Of a stretch of DNA of 31,311 nucleotides, positions 1 to 6,707 are shown in pieces; within the stretch, counting starts at the first letter, position 1, and every line of letters begins with the position of its first letter. The notes under the pieces are model-generated. The model was not told where the DNA came from. It searched no databases and worked only from the letters and a program-made list of their open reading frames with translations. A program made the translations under genes and the position numbers. This DNA comes from a virus: the IMG/VR virus record IMGVR_UViG_3300005613_000273, positions 1-31,311 of that record. The stretch is one strand, 5' to 3'.

Positions 1-144
1 CTGTTAAGTGAGACCGGAAACTATAAAGGATTCGGTTATGTATACAAGGACGATGTAAGGCCATGCTTTCCAGATAAAGTAGGCGCCGATGCTTCTAATC
101 CCGCGTGGGATAAATCCCGTGACATGCGCAGAAAGTATTACTAA
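1..144 (+). CDS. 3' end of an unknown protein (partial)
   Basis: Frame 1 is open from the window edge to a TAA at 142-144 and gives the last 47 residues of a protein that starts upstream. The tail is hydrophilic, with aromatic and basic residues near the C-terminus (ending RRKYY). No domain is recognisable in this fragment. It lies 23 bases before the next gene on the same strand, so it probably belongs to the same run of small early-type genes. Confidence 0.6.
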   Translation: MLSETGNYKGFGYVYKDDVRPCFPDKVGADASNPAWDKSRDMRRKYY

Positions 145-167
145 ACCACACTAAACTCACACTAACA

Positions 168-380
168 ATGAACTTACAAGCTCAACTTGATCATTATCTC
201 ACCCAGTGGGATATCAAACAATCCACCAAGCGTGGATATAATCCATTCGCTCTAGGTATCTACCTAGAACGGGCAGAACGTTTAGCTAAGGATGTAGCTC
301 AAGGCGTCACAATTAGTGACGCTATTGATGTACACTTCAACGACAGAATTGCAGCCATGCTGCACAAAAAGTTCTCTTAA
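168..380 (+). CDS. small hypothetical protein (70 aa)
   Basis: ATG to TAA, 70 residues, predicted mostly helical with no membrane segment. The leader has no Shine-Dalgarno sequence; it is A/C-rich and carries CACTAAC-like units just before the ATG, as do several other leaders in this part of the window. It sits in a tight plus-strand run with the next gene 12 bases away. The family is not recognised. Confidence 0.6.
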   Translation: MNLQAQLDHYLTQWDIKQSTKRGYNPFALGIYLERAERLAKDVAQGVTISDAIDVHFNDRIAAMLHKKFS

Positions 381-392
381 TTTACCACGTAA

Positions 393-563
393 ATGAACTC
401 CGCAATGACAATTAACAAACTCGATTTGCTGACTGCTAGGGAACAATTAATGGAAGACATTGATTGCATCCTTGATGAATACTTCCAGGAGTATGGTATT
501 ACAAACGACCCTCAACTTGTTAAGGTCTTATGTGATGCCGTATGTAACAACTTTCCTTTCTAA
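393..563 (+). CDS. small acidic hypothetical protein (56 aa)
   Basis: A short frame from ATG 393 to TAA 561-563 encodes 56 residues with an acidic helical middle (EDIDCILDEYFQEYG). A second in-frame ATG at 405 is an equally possible start. It fills the gap between two other small plus-strand genes with little intergenic space, which supports it. The function is unknown. Confidence 0.5.
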   Translation: MNSAMTINKLDLLTAREQLMEDIDCILDEYFQEYGITNDPQLVKVLCDAVCNNFPF

Positions 564-585
564 CTCACCACACACACTAATCGTT

Positions 586-798
586 ATGATCACTACTAAG
601 ACTGTGTTGATTAACAACACCGAATACGAACTCTCCGCTGTTAACAACCTAACACGGGTTGAGATTAACAACCGACTGCATTACTTAGGTGATCAAATAC
701 TTAAGTTACGTATGCAACAAGATGAACTAATTAAGATGCGAGATGAGTTAGATACTCAGCCCATAGACTTATTTCATGCGATGTTCGAAACAACTTAA
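586..798 (+). CDS. small hypothetical protein with helical coiled region (70 aa)
   Basis: ATG 586 is preferred over the upstream in-frame ATG at 460, because the upstream stretch overlaps the 393-563 gene and reads like out-of-frame sequence. The 70-residue product starts MITTKTVLINN and has a heptad-like central helix (LGDQILKLRMQQDELIKMRD). The leader before the ATG is A/C-rich (CACACACTAA) with no SD. The family is not recognised. Confidence 0.6.
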   Translation: MITTKTVLINNTEYELSAVNNLTRVEINNRLHYLGDQILKLRMQQDELIKMRDELDTQPIDLFHAMFETT

Positions 799-875
799 AT
801 CACTATCCCGTTTGTATTAGTGGGCTGCGCATACTTACCACGCAGAACTTAAACATCCACATCCAAATTATTACA

Positions 876-1601
876 ATGAAACGCCCTCAAGGTTTTGTTT
901 TGTGGGAGGGATTGTCGCCTCTCGATGGATCCCCAATCGTATGCATTGCAACACTTAAATCAGTCAATCGCAAGACTGGTAACATGATCCAAACATTCAT
1001 ATTGCACCAGGATATTAATCCTGTGGCTGCACTTAAGAGCGGCGATGATTTAGCGATCTGCGGTAATTGTTACCACCGAGGATCAGGCTTTGCAAACAAC
1101 AAGCCGCGCAGGAAAAGATCTTGCTACGTAAATGTAGGCCAGGCGCCTAACAAAGTATGGAACGCATATGTGCGCCTCGTTTACCCTAAATACGATGCAA
1201 CTATACACTCTAAGTATTTCAAAACACGGAAGATTCGCTGGGGTAGTTATGGCGATGGCGCTATGTTGCCCGCTGAGTTAGTTACATATTTCAATGACCT
1301 ATGTATATCCCACACAGGATATACTCACCAATGGCGAGAATCATTCGCTCAATGGTGCAAAGGTGTATTTATGGCATCATGTGATGGGCTACAGGATTAC
1401 ATTGAAGCATCCGCTCATGGTTGGAAGACCTTTGCAGTTGTAGCAAAGAACTCTGTAGCATTCAGTGGTAAACAATGCCCAGCTACAGTAGATAACAGCC
1501 AGGCGCAATGCCTAACATGTAGCCTATGCGATGGTACTAAAACAGATATCTTTGTAGAAGTACATGGCACTGGGGCTTCTAACTTTGTGGCCGCAGTGTA
1601 G
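876..1601 (+). CDS. conserved Cys-rich phage protein of unknown function (241 aa)
   Basis: ATG to TAG, 241 residues. Cysteine and histidine motifs are visible: CGNCYHR near residue 62, then CYVNVG near 82, a GYTHQW motif near 148, CPA near 200 and a C-terminal CLTCSLCDG followed by VEVHG. I recognise this arrangement (CGxCxHR, CYVNVGxxPxxVW, GxYGDxA, HTGYTHQW, CxxCxxCxG) as a protein found in many phages and some plasmids, always of unknown function. The paired Cys motifs suggest metal binding, which is inference. It is the largest gene of the left 4 kb. The A/C-rich leader has no SD. Confidence 0.85.
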   Translation: MKRPQGFVLWEGLSPLDGSPIVCIATLKSVNRKTGNMIQTFILHQDINPVAALKSGDDLAICGNCYHRGSGFANNKPRRKRSCYVNVGQAPNKVWNAYVRLVYPKYDATIHSKYFKTRKIRWGSYGDGAMLPAELVTYFNDLCISHTGYTHQWRESFAQWCKGVFMASCDGLQDYIEASAHGWKTFAVVAKNSVAFSGKQCPATVDNSQAQCLTCSLCDGTKTDIFVEVHGTGASNFVAAV

Positions 1602-1651
1602 CTGAAACCATAAACATGATGTACACTGCCTATGCAATTTAGATTTAATCC

Positions 1652-1816
1652 GTGGCAGACAATGTAACCACGCGGCATTACAGAATTGAATTAGTTATCG
1701 AAGTTAGTGCAGATAAAGCTAGCCCTTTAGTGTGGTTATCTGAATGCATCTATGAGAACATCGACTTAAACAACTGCGAAGATCTTAAATCATTCAACAT
1801 GGAGGAACTCAAATGA
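1652..1816 (+). CDS. small hypothetical protein (54 aa, GTG start)
   Basis: The frame opens right after a TAA at 1646-1648, and GTG 1652 is the only start codon near its 5' end. The product is 54 residues, acidic toward its C-terminus (MEELK). Its TGA at 1814-1816 overlaps the ATG of the next gene (ATGA), a typical translational-coupling arrangement. No recognisable domain. Confidence 0.5.
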   Translation: MADNVTTRHYRIELVIEVSADKASPLVWLSECIYENIDLNNCEDLKSFNMEELK

Positions 1817-1977
1817 ACTGGCGACCTGAAACAATTGAAGAACACATTCTTGCACTTGAGCGAGAACTTGAGGAGGTAAACTCTGACAATGAGTGGGAGT
1901 TTATTAACAACAAGCTGGAAAACTTAGAGCTCAAACTGTTGCATAGCTGTGTTGAGTATATGGAGATTGCCTATTGA
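1813..1977 (+). CDS. small acidic helical protein (54 aa)
   Basis: ATG 1813 overlaps the previous stop as ATGA. A real Shine-Dalgarno (GGAGG, 1801-1805) lies 7 bases upstream, unlike most leaders in this region. The 54-residue product is almost wholly helical and acidic (LERELEEVNSDNEWEF), so a coiled coil or small adaptor is possible. The family is unknown. Confidence 0.6.
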   Translation: MNWRPETIEEHILALERELEEVNSDNEWEFINNKLENLELKLLHSCVEYMEIAY

Positions 1978-1988
1978 CAATTAAATCC

Positions 1989-2018
1989 TCGCTCGCTTCG
2001 CTCACTGCGGGCCAACGC
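1989..2018 (+). repeat. intergenic GC-rich repeat, copy A
   Basis: A short GC-rich block between genes contains CACTGCGGGCCAACGCAC (2001-2018). It matches CACTACGGGGCAACGCAC at 3803-3820 in 16 of 18 bases. The preceding CTCGCTTCGCTC is an imperfect hairpin. A looser third copy lies at 6641-6666. All three lie between genes just upstream of a leader. Confidence 0.5.
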
Positions 2019-2050
2019 ACACACTAACCTAACACTCACTAACTAACATC

Positions 2051-2275
2051 ATGGAAACCTACAGAGTAACTGCAATCGAGTTCAGTTTAGAAGATGACGA
2101 AGATCTGACAAAGTACGAAGCAATTCGTATTAATGAAATACTCGAAGAAAAGTATCTTCATAGTGAATGGACTGTAGAAGATGGAGACGAAGGGTTTAGC
2201 ATTGCAGATTTAATATCTGACGAATGTAAATGGGGCGTAGACTCCATTGATTATAAATTAGTCGAATCTAATTAA
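2051..2275 (+). CDS. small acidic hypothetical protein (74 aa)
   Basis: ATG to TAA, 74 residues, strongly acidic, predicted mixed alpha/beta with no membrane segment. The leader is a striking run of ACTAAC/CTAAC units with no SD. The next gene follows after 4 bases. The family is not recognised. Confidence 0.65.
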   Translation: METYRVTAIEFSLEDDEDLTKYEAIRINEILEEKYLHSEWTVEDGDEGFSIADLISDECKWGVDSIDYKLVESN

Positions 2276-2279
2276 CCTA

Positions 2280-2627
2280 ATGGAAAACTTTCCCTGCACA
2301 AGTTGTGGTCTTTGCTGTAAGATTGTCGGTCACGTTTTAGCTGACGTTGACAAAGTTACAGACCCAGTGATTAAACAACTGTTTAACGACTTTCCCTATG
2401 AAACCACGGATGGTGTTTGTAGTATGCTACAGCCGGATAATACCTGCGCTGTGTATGACAATAGACCGGACATGTGCAACATTAAAACTATGTCTAAGAT
2501 CCGTGGCATTACTGATCTAAATGAGTATTACAAAATTAATGCTCAGATATGCAATTCTTGGATTCAACTTAACAAACTCGATTCTTCCTACCTAATCAAC
2601 CTGGAGCAATTTAACCATGCTAAATAA
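2280..2627 (+). CDS. YkgJ-like cysteine cluster protein
   Basis: The 115-residue product begins with CTSCGLCC (Cys6, Cys9, Cys12, Cys13), followed by CSM, CAVYDNRPDMCN and a late Cys. This CxxCGxCC plus CxxYxxRPxxC pattern is the signature of the YkgJ/CxxCxxCC family (putative Zn or Fe-S binding). Members also occur in phages, but their biochemical role is unknown. The first codon follows 4 bases after the previous stop. The 3' end overlaps the next gene by 11 bases. Confidence 0.8.
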   Translation: MENFPCTSCGLCCKIVGHVLADVDKVTDPVIKQLFNDFPYETTDGVCSMLQPDNTCAVYDNRPDMCNIKTMSKIRGITDLNEYYKINAQICNSWIQLNKLDSSYLINLEQFNHAK

Positions 2628-2850
2628 GTACAAGTTCACTGTTTATGTTGAGACAAACTCTGGCGAACGCAAGAATCATTCAATTGTTCGTATGTTTTAT
2701 AAGAAGTCAGATGTGGATCGTTACTTAATCGGATTTGCTGACGGTTTAGCCATCGCTTATGACGGAGTTATCCTCCGTGGTACAGCTGAAAACCTCAACG
2801 AATTGGATGAACACACCAACCAGGTTAAATCTTTAATGAACTGTAGTTAA
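2617..2850 (+). CDS. small hypothetical protein (77 aa)
   Basis: ATG 2617 lies inside the end of the YkgJ-like gene, an 11-base overlap, so the two are probably co-translated. The 77-residue product looks alpha/beta, starting with a strand-rich segment (KYKFTVYVET). Its 3' end overlaps a convergent minus-strand micro-ORF (2825-2995) by 26 bases. The family is unknown. Confidence 0.6.
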   Translation: MLNKYKFTVYVETNSGERKNHSIVRMFYKKSDVDRYLIGFADGLAIAYDGVILRGTAENLNELDEHTNQVKSLMNCS

Positions 2851-2995
2851 TTTTAGGGGGAATTTTAGATTGTCCGAAGCGTTCCTCAGAATAAGTAGGA
2901 GGTTTAGATAACATCGATGGAGCCACGAAACCACTTTCGCCTCCAATCATCGGAACCTGCAAGTATTTATTGAGGAACGCAATCGGATTGTTCAC
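2825..2995 (-). CDS. minus-strand micro-ORF (56 aa, GTG start)
   Basis: Reading the minus strand from GTG 2995 gives 56 residues to a TAA at 2825-2827. The composition is protein-like, with a hydrophobic start (NNPIAFLNKYLQVPMIGG) and a Pro/Lys-rich end. It resembles the short virion-type ORFs on the minus strand at the right of the window, not the acidic plus-strand early genes around it. The GTG lies inside a GATTGT-N2-ACAATC dyad (2986-2999). It follows the 3003-3086 ORF by 7 bases. No family is recognised. Confidence 0.45.
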   Translation of the reverse strand: MNNPIAFLNKYLQVPMIGGESGFVAPSMLSKPPTYSEERFGQSKIPPKINYSSLKI

Positions 2996-3002
2996 AATCA
3001 GC

Positions 3003-3086
3003 TCACTTTTTCATGCCGCCTTTACTACCTTTAGCGCCAGCTTTAGTGCCTTTAGATGCACCACCTTTTTTAGTCATGCCAGCCAT
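3003..3086 (-). CDS. 27-residue Lys/Gly-rich basic peptide
   Basis: The minus strand from ATG 3086 to TGA 3003-3005 encodes 27 residues made almost only of Lys, Gly, Ala, Ser, Thr and Met (MAGMTKKGGASKG start, GGMKK end). Tiny Gly/Lys-rich basic peptides are known in phage virion regions, but this one could be chance. It is the first ORF of a two-ORF minus-strand unit reading out of the AT-rich divergent region. Confidence 0.4.
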   Translation of the reverse strand: MAGMTKKGGASKGTKAGAKGSKGGMKK

Positions 3087-3419
3087 GAGAGTTAAACCGA
3101 AGGACAACCAATTCTAATCTTAAAAATCTAATTAACGATTCTTAAGTTCTCTTTTATCTGTATATTTTCAAAAATTAATTGATGATAGAGCTTTGCGTTA
3201 AGCGCAAGAAACATTACAAATAAACTATAAACATTGTATAAATTCTAACCAATGCGCAAGTTGCGACTCATATTCAATAGTCAGAAAAGAGTTATTACTA
3301 AGGTATAGGAAGCAAACACACTAATGCACTATGCGTTATGTAAACTTATGTTTTCTTACTTATTTTGCTCTTGACTTTTAATCTTATTTTGCCATCATGT
3401 ACCTGGATTCAGACCACCC
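3087..3419. other. 333-bp AT-rich divergent intergenic region with dyads
   Basis: This is the longest stretch without a gene. It lies between minus-strand micro-ORFs on the left and plus-strand genes on the right. It holds two related dyads: TTGCG-N5-CGCAA (3193-3207) and CGCAA-N1-TTGCG (3255-3265). The AT-rich DNA between them has a repeated AAACATT and -10-like boxes (TATAAA, TGTATAAAT). TTGACT at 3372-3377 could be a -35 toward the plus genes, but no good -10 follows it. It may be a promoter/operator region or a replication origin. No ORF of useful length was found. Confidence 0.45.
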
Positions 3420-3596
3420 ATGCTATTGAACAGCTCCAAAACCCTTCAAAAATTTGACGTTTTTATCCGAGACAAAGGACGTTGGAAGTTCAGTCACTCA
3501 ATAGAGGAACTAGACGAATCAACCGTAAAGATGAAGTTCTTAAACGAAAATGCTGACGTTGACCCTTCCTCAATTAGTGTGTATCCAACCCGTTGA
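3420..3596 (+). CDS. small hypothetical protein (58 aa)
   Basis: ATG 3420 to TGA 3594-3596, 58 residues. The middle, KFDVFIRDKGRWKFSHSIEE, looks like a small alpha/beta fold. It is the first plus-strand gene downstream of the AT-rich region, and the next gene begins 6 bases after its stop. Function unknown. Confidence 0.5.
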   Translation: MLLNSSKTLQKFDVFIRDKGRWKFSHSIEELDESTVKMKFLNENADVDPSSISVYPTR

Positions 3597-3602
3597 TTAC
3601 CG

Positions 3603-3737
3603 ATGAACACGATTGCCGCAATAAAAGTGATTGGAGTTGCTTACATAGCTATGGCTGTGTATTGCTTTTTTTCCATCAATTACTTTTATGGAATTGTGTT
3701 TTCAATCTGCGCAGTGACCCTACTGCGCATTCGCTGA
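3603..3737 (+). CDS. 44-residue membrane peptide
   Basis: ATG 3603 to TGA 3735-3737 encodes 44 residues that are almost entirely hydrophobic, with two possible membrane spans (about residues 5-22 and 24-41) and a basic end (LLRIR). No SD is evident. Such short membrane peptides are common in phage early regions, but this one belongs to no family I recognise. A tRNA-like element begins immediately after it. Confidence 0.5.
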   Translation: MNTIAAIKVIGVAYIAMAVYCFFSINYFYGIVFSICAVTLLRIR

Positions 3738-3796
3738 CAACATAGGTTTCTTAGTGGTTAAACACTAAGACGCAGGTTCGATTCCTGCGGTTGCCT
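3735..3796 (+). other. tRNA-like element (T-arm and 3' acceptor half); possible attachment site
   Basis: A perfect T-arm is present: stem GCAGG 3772-3776, loop TTCGATT, stem CCTGC 3784-3788. GGTTGCC follows, then a discriminator T, exactly as in a tRNA 3' end. Upstream is an 8-bp perfect hairpin TCTTAGTG/CACTAAGA (3749-3770) with loop GTTAAA, too long for an anticodon arm. GACAACA at 3735-3741 pairs only 5 of 7 with GGTTGCC. There is no normal D arm and no 7-base anticodon loop. I therefore read it as a tRNA 3'-half mimic or decayed tRNA. Phage attP sites often copy tRNA 3' ends, and this window encodes an integrase. Confidence 0.45.
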
Positions 3797-3824
3797 TTGC
3801 CTCACTACGGGGCAACGCACCTAT
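3797..3824 (+). repeat. intergenic GC-rich repeat, copy B
   Basis: CACTACGGGGCAACGCAC (3803-3820) matches copy A at 2001-2018 in 16 of 18 bases. GCC and GGGGC around it can pair as a weak hairpin. It directly follows the tRNA-like element and precedes a TATAGT box (3831-3836). Confidence 0.45.
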
Positions 3825-3830
3825 TGCTTT

Positions 3831-3836
3831 TATAGT
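3831..3836 (+). promoter_or_regulatory. possible -10 box (TATAGT)
   Basis: TATAGT lies 60 bases before the ATG at 3896. No convincing -35 is seen at 16-18 bases. The same hexamer serves as the likely -10 of two minus-strand promoters in this window (19027-19032 and 28161-28166). A GGGAG-ACAG-CTCCC hairpin (3859-3872) follows in the leader and could affect translation. Confidence 0.3.
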
Positions 3837-3895
3837 TCTGAGGTGCTACATTGTACATGGGAGACAGCTCCCCTCCTTTATCCTTCTTAAATCAC

Positions 3896-4321
3896 ATGAA
3901 CACCCCCAACTTCACGACCCTGATTAAAGACGCTGAGCTCGCTGCACACTCATGGAACGAGTTTGACATAGCAACCCTGTCTTGCAATGAGGCTTTTGGT
4001 CTGCCTTTTAACGCAGCCAAAGAGACCTTGACTAACAACGTTACCGTTGCTGAGTCACGCAAATTTGATTTGTCTGTATTCAGTGGCGCTGAATCTGCTT
4101 TTAAGTTCCCAGCCCTTGAGACAAACATTGTTGTTCGAGTAACACGTAAGCCCACAGCTCACTCAAAACTCGAACGGATCGACGATAAGATCGAGCAATT
4201 AGAACAGAAACTTAAAGTGGCAAAGATCGAACGTAAGAAGTTGATCGAGCAGCTTGCTGTAACTGGTGATGTAGATATGATTACCGATAAAATCAACCTC
4301 GCATTTACTCGCTTAAAATGA
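3896..4321 (+). CDS. hypothetical protein with C-terminal coiled coil (141 aa)
   Basis: ATG 3896 is chosen over the in-frame TTG 3851 and ATG 3857, because the upstream codons run through the hairpin leader and look noncoding. The 141-residue product has a C-terminal coiled coil (RIDDKIEQLEQKLKVAKIER), so it probably forms an oligomer. The TGA overlaps the ATG of the next gene (ATGA). The family is unknown. Confidence 0.6.
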   Translation: MNTPNFTTLIKDAELAAHSWNEFDIATLSCNEAFGLPFNAAKETLTNNVTVAESRKFDLSVFSGAESAFKFPALETNIVVRVTRKPTAHSKLERIDDKIEQLEQKLKVAKIERKKLIEQLAVTGDVDMITDKINLAFTRLK

Positions 4322-4479
4322 TCTACCGTTTCGCTTCCTTCACACTTCTTAGCCTCATGTTTGGGGTTATAACTTGCGCAGCGTTAGGCTACGATCCTCT
4401 GGTTTTAGCCAAAAGACCAGGTTACCAGATTCAAATCTGCAAAAATCCTGAAATCCATACAAATGGATGCCTTCCATAG
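4318..4479 (+). CDS. small secreted or membrane-anchored peptide (53 aa)
   Basis: ATG 4318 overlaps the preceding stop. The 53-residue product has a short basic start, a hydrophobic core (FTLLSLMFGVITCAALG) and a hydrophilic tail with two Cys (QICKNPEI, GCLP). This looks like a signal peptide or single membrane anchor, with a small Cys-bearing mature part of about 30 residues. A Cys at position 20 could be a lipobox (ITCAA is a poor match). A strong terminator follows 27 bases later, so this is the last gene of its unit. Confidence 0.5.
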   Translation: MIYRFASFTLLSLMFGVITCAALGYDPLVLAKRPGYQIQICKNPEIHTNGCLP

Positions 4480-4506
4480 TATTGTATGGCCGGGCCATGG
4501 GAACCC

Positions 4507-4536
4507 TGGGTCGTTTACAGCAACGACCCATTTTTC
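4507..4536 (+). terminator. rho-independent terminator
   Basis: A perfect 9-bp stem TGGGTCGTT / AACGACCCA (4507-4515, 4522-4530) with a 6-base loop is followed by TTTTTC. It separates the left small-gene block from the coiled-coil/MoxR/VWA block. Confidence 0.8.
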
Positions 4537-4568
4537 TTTATTAACCTTCACTTTTCTTGTAACTAACC

Positions 4569-5762
4569 ATGAACTATTTGCTTTCTTGTACAATTTCCGC
4601 CAGTGTTCGTCAAAGCATTCAGATTAAATTTGACGATCTCAAACTTCCGCAATCAGTTGTAGACACGTTAGAGAAGAACAACACTGTTTCTTTACGACCT
4701 AATCTTTCTAACGCACTTAAATCTGAGTTAGATGCTCTTCGAGTTATGCAACGAGAGTTGTATGACGGCTACTGTATACACTTTGGCGACACTCATTTTG
4801 TAACAGCAAATTATTTCGATGAAGCAAACAAATTAATTAAACAAATTCGTGCGAAAGCTAAAGAAGCTAACGAACGTTTGTTTGGTTTCTGGGAGTCAGA
4901 GCACGGTAAATGGAGGAACACAGTAGAGGGTTTCTTGCTTCCTCTTTTTAAGGATGAAATGGAATACAAACTGGCTAGCGATGCCTATATGCGAGTGTTC
5001 CCGACACTGCAAGAGTATCGCAATCCAATTGGGGTTCATGTTGTTGGCCCTCTTCCAGTTTCTTTAGAAGTTGCTACGAAACCAGTTGAAGGTGACGTGC
5101 AAGGTTTGCTTATATATGAAAATTCAATAAATACTAAAGAAGTAATCGAAGCAGCCCACGCTAATGCTGCGGACAAAGCACTTTGTTTAGGTGCTGAATT
5201 ACTAGACGACTTAGATGTTAGGACTGTAACTAAAGTCGGACGACAACAAACAGGTGGAGATAAGAAGCGTGGGTCTTGGCAAGTAACAGCCGAGAAGCTA
5301 AAGCTAATTAGCGATTCCGTAGTTGGGTTTGATAACTTAGCTGGCTTAGCAGATCAACTGCTAGGTGCAGGCAACGCAATTCAATCACCAATGCGACAAG
5401 TTCGCGAGGAAGGATGTAAAAGATTCCAAGAATTGCAACAAGAAATTCGTACTGAATTGGAGTCGATCGTTGACACCCGTGATACATCTAAAGGACTAGA
5501 GACACTTCAAAAATCTCTAGCTTTATCTAACACTTATACAACTCTATGCGAACAAATTAAAACTGCAGAAAACTTAAATGCTCTGGACCTATTGGTTAAA
5601 GAAGCAAACATTGAGTTGGACATTTACGCACAACGATCTAAGCATCTCAATAAGATGATTGGTCAGCGCCGCGAACTAATTAGTGTTGCTGGTGATGATT
5701 TAGATGATTTACTTTGTGGCATCAAAGAACCAGCGACAACTGAACCAACACCCGATTTCTAA
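4569..5762 (+). CDS. coiled-coil protein preceding the MoxR-VWA pair (397 aa)
   Basis: ATG 4569 to TAA 5760-5762, 397 residues. No enzyme motif is seen. The first half holds an aromatic-rich segment (GYCIHFGDTHFVTANYF) and a region around residues 120-180. The second half is helical with heptads (about residues 270-390) and an acidic end. Proteins of this general size and shape (some annotated DUF3150) occur beside MoxR and VWA genes on phages and plasmids; I suggest that link from context and cannot confirm it. The next gene overlaps by one base (TAATG), so the unit is probably co-translated. The leader is A/T- and C-rich with no SD. Confidence 0.75.
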   Translation: MNYLLSCTISASVRQSIQIKFDDLKLPQSVVDTLEKNNTVSLRPNLSNALKSELDALRVMQRELYDGYCIHFGDTHFVTANYFDEANKLIKQIRAKAKEANERLFGFWESEHGKWRNTVEGFLLPLFKDEMEYKLASDAYMRVFPTLQEYRNPIGVHVVGPLPVSLEVATKPVEGDVQGLLIYENSINTKEVIEAAHANAADKALCLGAELLDDLDVRTVTKVGRQQTGGDKKRGSWQVTAEKLKLISDSVVGFDNLAGLADQLLGAGNAIQSPMRQVREEGCKRFQELQQEIRTELESIVDTRDTSKGLETLQKSLALSNTYTTLCEQIKTAENLNALDLLVKEANIELDIYAQRSKHLNKMIGQRRELISVAGDDLDDLLCGIKEPATTEPTPDF

Positions 5763-5977
5763 TGACACAAACTGTTTATGCCTTTCATTCAAAGGAAGGC
5801 TTTCTCTCTGACATTGAAAAATACACTAACGATCCAGAAAAAGCTGTTACCTTTGTCTCTTTTGAAGTAGCTTCAAAACGATTAAACGGATTCAAAGATC
5901 GATTAAAACATACTTGCCGAATTGTATCTGTACAACTTCCTTTCCCACGAACAACGGCGGTGCAGTTTTATGCCTAG
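5762..5977 (+). CDS. small hypothetical protein (71 aa)
   Basis: Its ATG overlaps the previous stop as TAATG and its TAG overlaps the next ATG by 8 bases, so it lies within one translation-coupled unit. The 71-residue product looks alpha/beta, with a C-terminal strand segment (RIVSVQLPFP). No family is recognised. It lies between the coiled-coil protein and the 220-residue unknown upstream of MoxR. Confidence 0.6.
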   Translation: MTQTVYAFHSKEGFLSDIEKYTNDPEKAVTFVSFEVASKRLNGFKDRLKHTCRIVSVQLPFPRTTAVQFYA

Positions 5978-6632
5978 ATTAACAACAGTTAAGTTTCAAA
6001 CAATCTTACTTGAAGATTGTCCTACAAAAGAACCGGTTTTATTAGAAGTTAAGTATCGCAGACAATTAGATAAACCAGGTGTTTTTATAGTTGAAGGCTT
6101 TAGTGCTCGATTAAAAAACGATAAACATCTAACTATAGAACGGGCAATGCATTCGGACATACACAAACTAGTTGCGCAAGTTAAAGAAAAAATTATAAAA
6201 CAATATGAGGATAAAAACATAAAGTATAACGATTATGTTAAACGAACACCTTTAACTCTGCCTCACAAAGAATTGAACTATACATATTCATCCGAAGATA
6301 AGTTTCCCTGGCTTAGTAACGCAACTCAGGAACGATTTAAGATTGGAAAAAACTATAAAGGAGAGTGGGTTCGTTTTGTGACAACTAATCTTGAATGGGT
6401 GGTGATTGATAATATAGATGATTACGTACTTTTTGATCAAGCCAAGCAAACTGAATTCATAAGACAAACAACGCTTTTGTACGAAAACTTTAGAGAACAG
6501 AGAGAGAGTTTGGTTACTACGTACCAAACATTATGGAACAAAACATATGAGCAAATATTCAATGGGTTAACGTATGAGAACAATAAGGATAAGCCTCAAG
6601 AATTCGACGAGGTTTTACGAAGTTACATTTAA
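5970..6632 (+). CDS. hypothetical protein upstream of MoxR (220 aa)
   Basis: ATG 5970 is chosen over an in-frame upstream start at 5922, because it gives an 8-base overlap with the preceding gene and the extra N-terminal residues look like shadow. The 220-residue product is lysine-rich with many aromatics. It has a strand-rich middle (GEWVRFVTTNLEWVVIDNID) and a helical C-terminus (residues 160-215). It has no detectable enzyme motif or membrane span. Its place directly before the ATPase suggests a part in the same module. Confidence 0.65.
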   Translation: MPRLTTVKFQTILLEDCPTKEPVLLEVKYRRQLDKPGVFIVEGFSARLKNDKHLTIERAMHSDIHKLVAQVKEKIIKQYEDKNIKYNDYVKRTPLTLPHKELNYTYSSEDKFPWLSNATQERFKIGKNYKGEWVRFVTTNLEWVVIDNIDDYVLFDQAKQTEFIRQTTLLYENFREQRESLVTTYQTLWNKTYEQIFNGLTYENNKDKPQEFDEVLRSYI

Positions 6633-6640
6633 TTACACTC

Positions 6641-6666
6641 TCGCTGCTTTGCAGCAGCGGGGCAAG
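6641..6666 (+). repeat. intergenic hairpin, looser copy C of the GC-rich repeat
   Basis: CGCTGC-TTTGCA-GCAGCG (6641-6658) is a perfect 6-bp stem, followed by GGGCAAGC, which resembles the GGGCCAAC and GGGGCAAC cores of copies A and B. There is no T-tract, so it is not an obvious terminator. It lies between the 220-residue unknown and the MoxR gene. Confidence 0.4.
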
Positions 6667-6707
6667 CTCACAGTTTGCTACAATCCCTACAACATCACAT
6701 CACGCTC

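Noticed and set aside
1415-1678. 87-residue minus-strand ORF
   Set aside because: It lies almost wholly inside the strongly supported Cys-rich gene at 876-1601 and has no protein-like motif.
3735-3796. A complete functional tRNA gene
   Set aside because: There is no D arm, no 7-base anticodon loop, and the acceptor pairs only 5 of 7, so only the 3' half is supported.
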